Under the pieces are notes generated by a model. That model was not told the DNA's origin, searched no databases, and saw nothing but the letters and a program-made list of their open reading frames with translations. From assembly GCA_027405735.1 (NCBI GenBank), contig JAPEHQ010000015.1, forward strand, positions 930,001 through 994,000: a DNA stretch of 64,000 nt, in the 5' to 3' direction. Numbering within the stretch: position 1 is the stretch's first letter; every line of letters begins with the position of its first letter. The position numbers were made by a program, and so were the translations under genes. This stretch comes from Mucor racemosus. Its lineage: Eukaryota; Mucoromycota; Mucoromycetes; Mucorales; Mucoraceae. Positions 63,394-64,000 of the stretch are shown here, piece by piece.

Positions 63394-64000
63394 TTACACA
63401 TTATTAACCCATTGACTCAATTGATCCCAATCGAAAGCCGCGGGTAGGTCCCAAAATACATTGTTTGGGTCATTTCTAAATATGTTTGTTTGTTCTTGAT
63501 TTGTTGGTATTGATTGTGTCTGTGGTTGTTGAGTTGTTGGTATGTGCGATGCTGCTGCTGCTGCTGCTGTTGTTGTTGATAGTGGTGGTACATTTGATGA
63601 AATTTCAGATTGCTGTAATGAATATTCATTGACATTTTCTGTAAACCCAGATAATGAAGTAACATTTTGTAATATATAATCCAAAGCACTTGTATCATTT
63701 GTTGTATCAAAACCAAATTGTGTCAATGTAAAAGCTTCTTCGTTGCTATCGAATGGCGGAACTGTTGTTGAAGGTTGATTGGTCGCTGTACTGGTAGAAG
63801 TAGCAACTGTGGGTACAGGTGCAGGTGTAGGTGCAGGTGCAGGTGCAGGTGCTTGATATGATGACTTTTGTAACATGATTGAATCCATAATACGCTTCAT
63901 TGAGGGTCTTTCTGCAAATTTGTGCTTTTCTCTCTCTTTGATCCTTCTAATATTTTCTTCTAAATGGCTTTCTTCTTCTGCTAAATTGCGTTCTATATTA
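63394..64000 (-). CDS. C-terminal part of an unknown, probably regulatory protein (5' end outside window)
   Basis: The frame is open to the window edge, about 201 codons visible. It begins with a charged coiled coil (NIERNLAEEESHLEENIRRI, KEREKHKFAERPSMKRIM). An Ala-Pro repeat (APAPAPAPTPAP), Thr/Ser-rich and poly-Ala/Gln low complexity follow, then an acidic-aromatic tail VFWDLPAAFDWDQLSQWVNN. Such a tail resembles transactivation ends of fungal transcription factors, but no DNA-binding domain lies in the window. The Met at 63900 is internal, since the frame continues upstream. Confidence 0.55.
   Translation of the reverse strand, partial: NIERNLAEEESHLEENIRRIKEREKHKFAERPSMKRIMDSIMLQKSSYQAPAPAPAPTPAPVPTVATSTSTATNQPSTTVPPFDSNEEAFTLTQFGFDTTNDTSALDYILQNVTSLSGFTENVNEYSLQQSEISSNVPPLSTTTAAAAAASHIPTTQQPQTQSIPTNQEQTNIFRNDPNNVFWDLPAAFDWDQLSQWVNNV

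Overview
This is a eukaryotic window with AT-rich intergenic DNA and compact genes broken by short introns (about 40-95 bp, GT...AG, often GTAAGT donors; one branch site reads TACTAAC). The conserved proteins (PP2A, Beclin/Atg6, SNF8, CYP40, RPB12, RSC/SWI-SNF ATPase) and the HsbA-type secreted proteins point to a filamentous fungus. The short introns, A/T-rich codons and style of the proteins suggest an early-diverging one, probably Mucoromycota/Mucorales. That placement is an inference; no rRNA or mitochondrial marker is present.

Layout. 1-12.5 kb: the 5' part of a BEM3-like PX-PH RhoGAP (-), a tiny secreted/GPI-like protein (-), the divergent pair RPB12 (-) / eIF2B-beta (+), then about 5 kb with decayed coding fragments and a 96-residue unknown (-). 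14.6-19.5 kb: ATG6/Beclin (+), SNF8/VPS22 (+) and a PIN-like auxin-efflux-family carrier (-). 21.8-23.3 kb: first copy of a non-coding repeat family, here called A. 23.8-38.0 kb: a gene-dense block with CYP40 (+), a DsbA-like thioredoxin-fold protein (-), proteasome beta-3/PUP3 (+), a GRAMD4-like membrane protein (-), a 128-residue unknown with an RVxF-like motif (-), a Sth1/Snf2 ATPase with bromodomain (-) and the PP2A catalytic subunit (+). 38.5-52.1 kb: a gene-free repeat island. 52.7-56.8 kb: two divergently transcribed HsbA paralogues. 57.1-58.9 kb: an inverted-repeat (foldback) element. 60.4-62.8 kb: a pseudo-rhomboid-like membrane region joined to a glycosyltransferase. 63.4 kb to the end: the C-terminus of an unknown, probably regulatory, protein (-).

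The genes are mostly housekeeping and do not form one pathway. Two themes recur: membrane trafficking and autophagy (ATG6 and SNF8 are adjacent) and secreted surface proteins (three small secreted genes, two with identical TATAAATAG boxes and intron positions).

The most unusual part is the repeat island. It carries two copies of a non-coding unit of about 3.2 kb that are circular permutations of one another (block order B-D-E-C versus E-C-B-D). Five solo LTRs, each with a 5-bp target duplication and TG...CA ends, interrupt one copy while the other copy preserves the empty site. The island also has a hAT-like MITE with an 8-bp target duplication, a nearly identical 0.7-kb tract inside otherwise about 88% identical copies, and a tRNA-like, possibly Pol III-transcribed unit inside that tract. 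All identity figures are estimates by eye.
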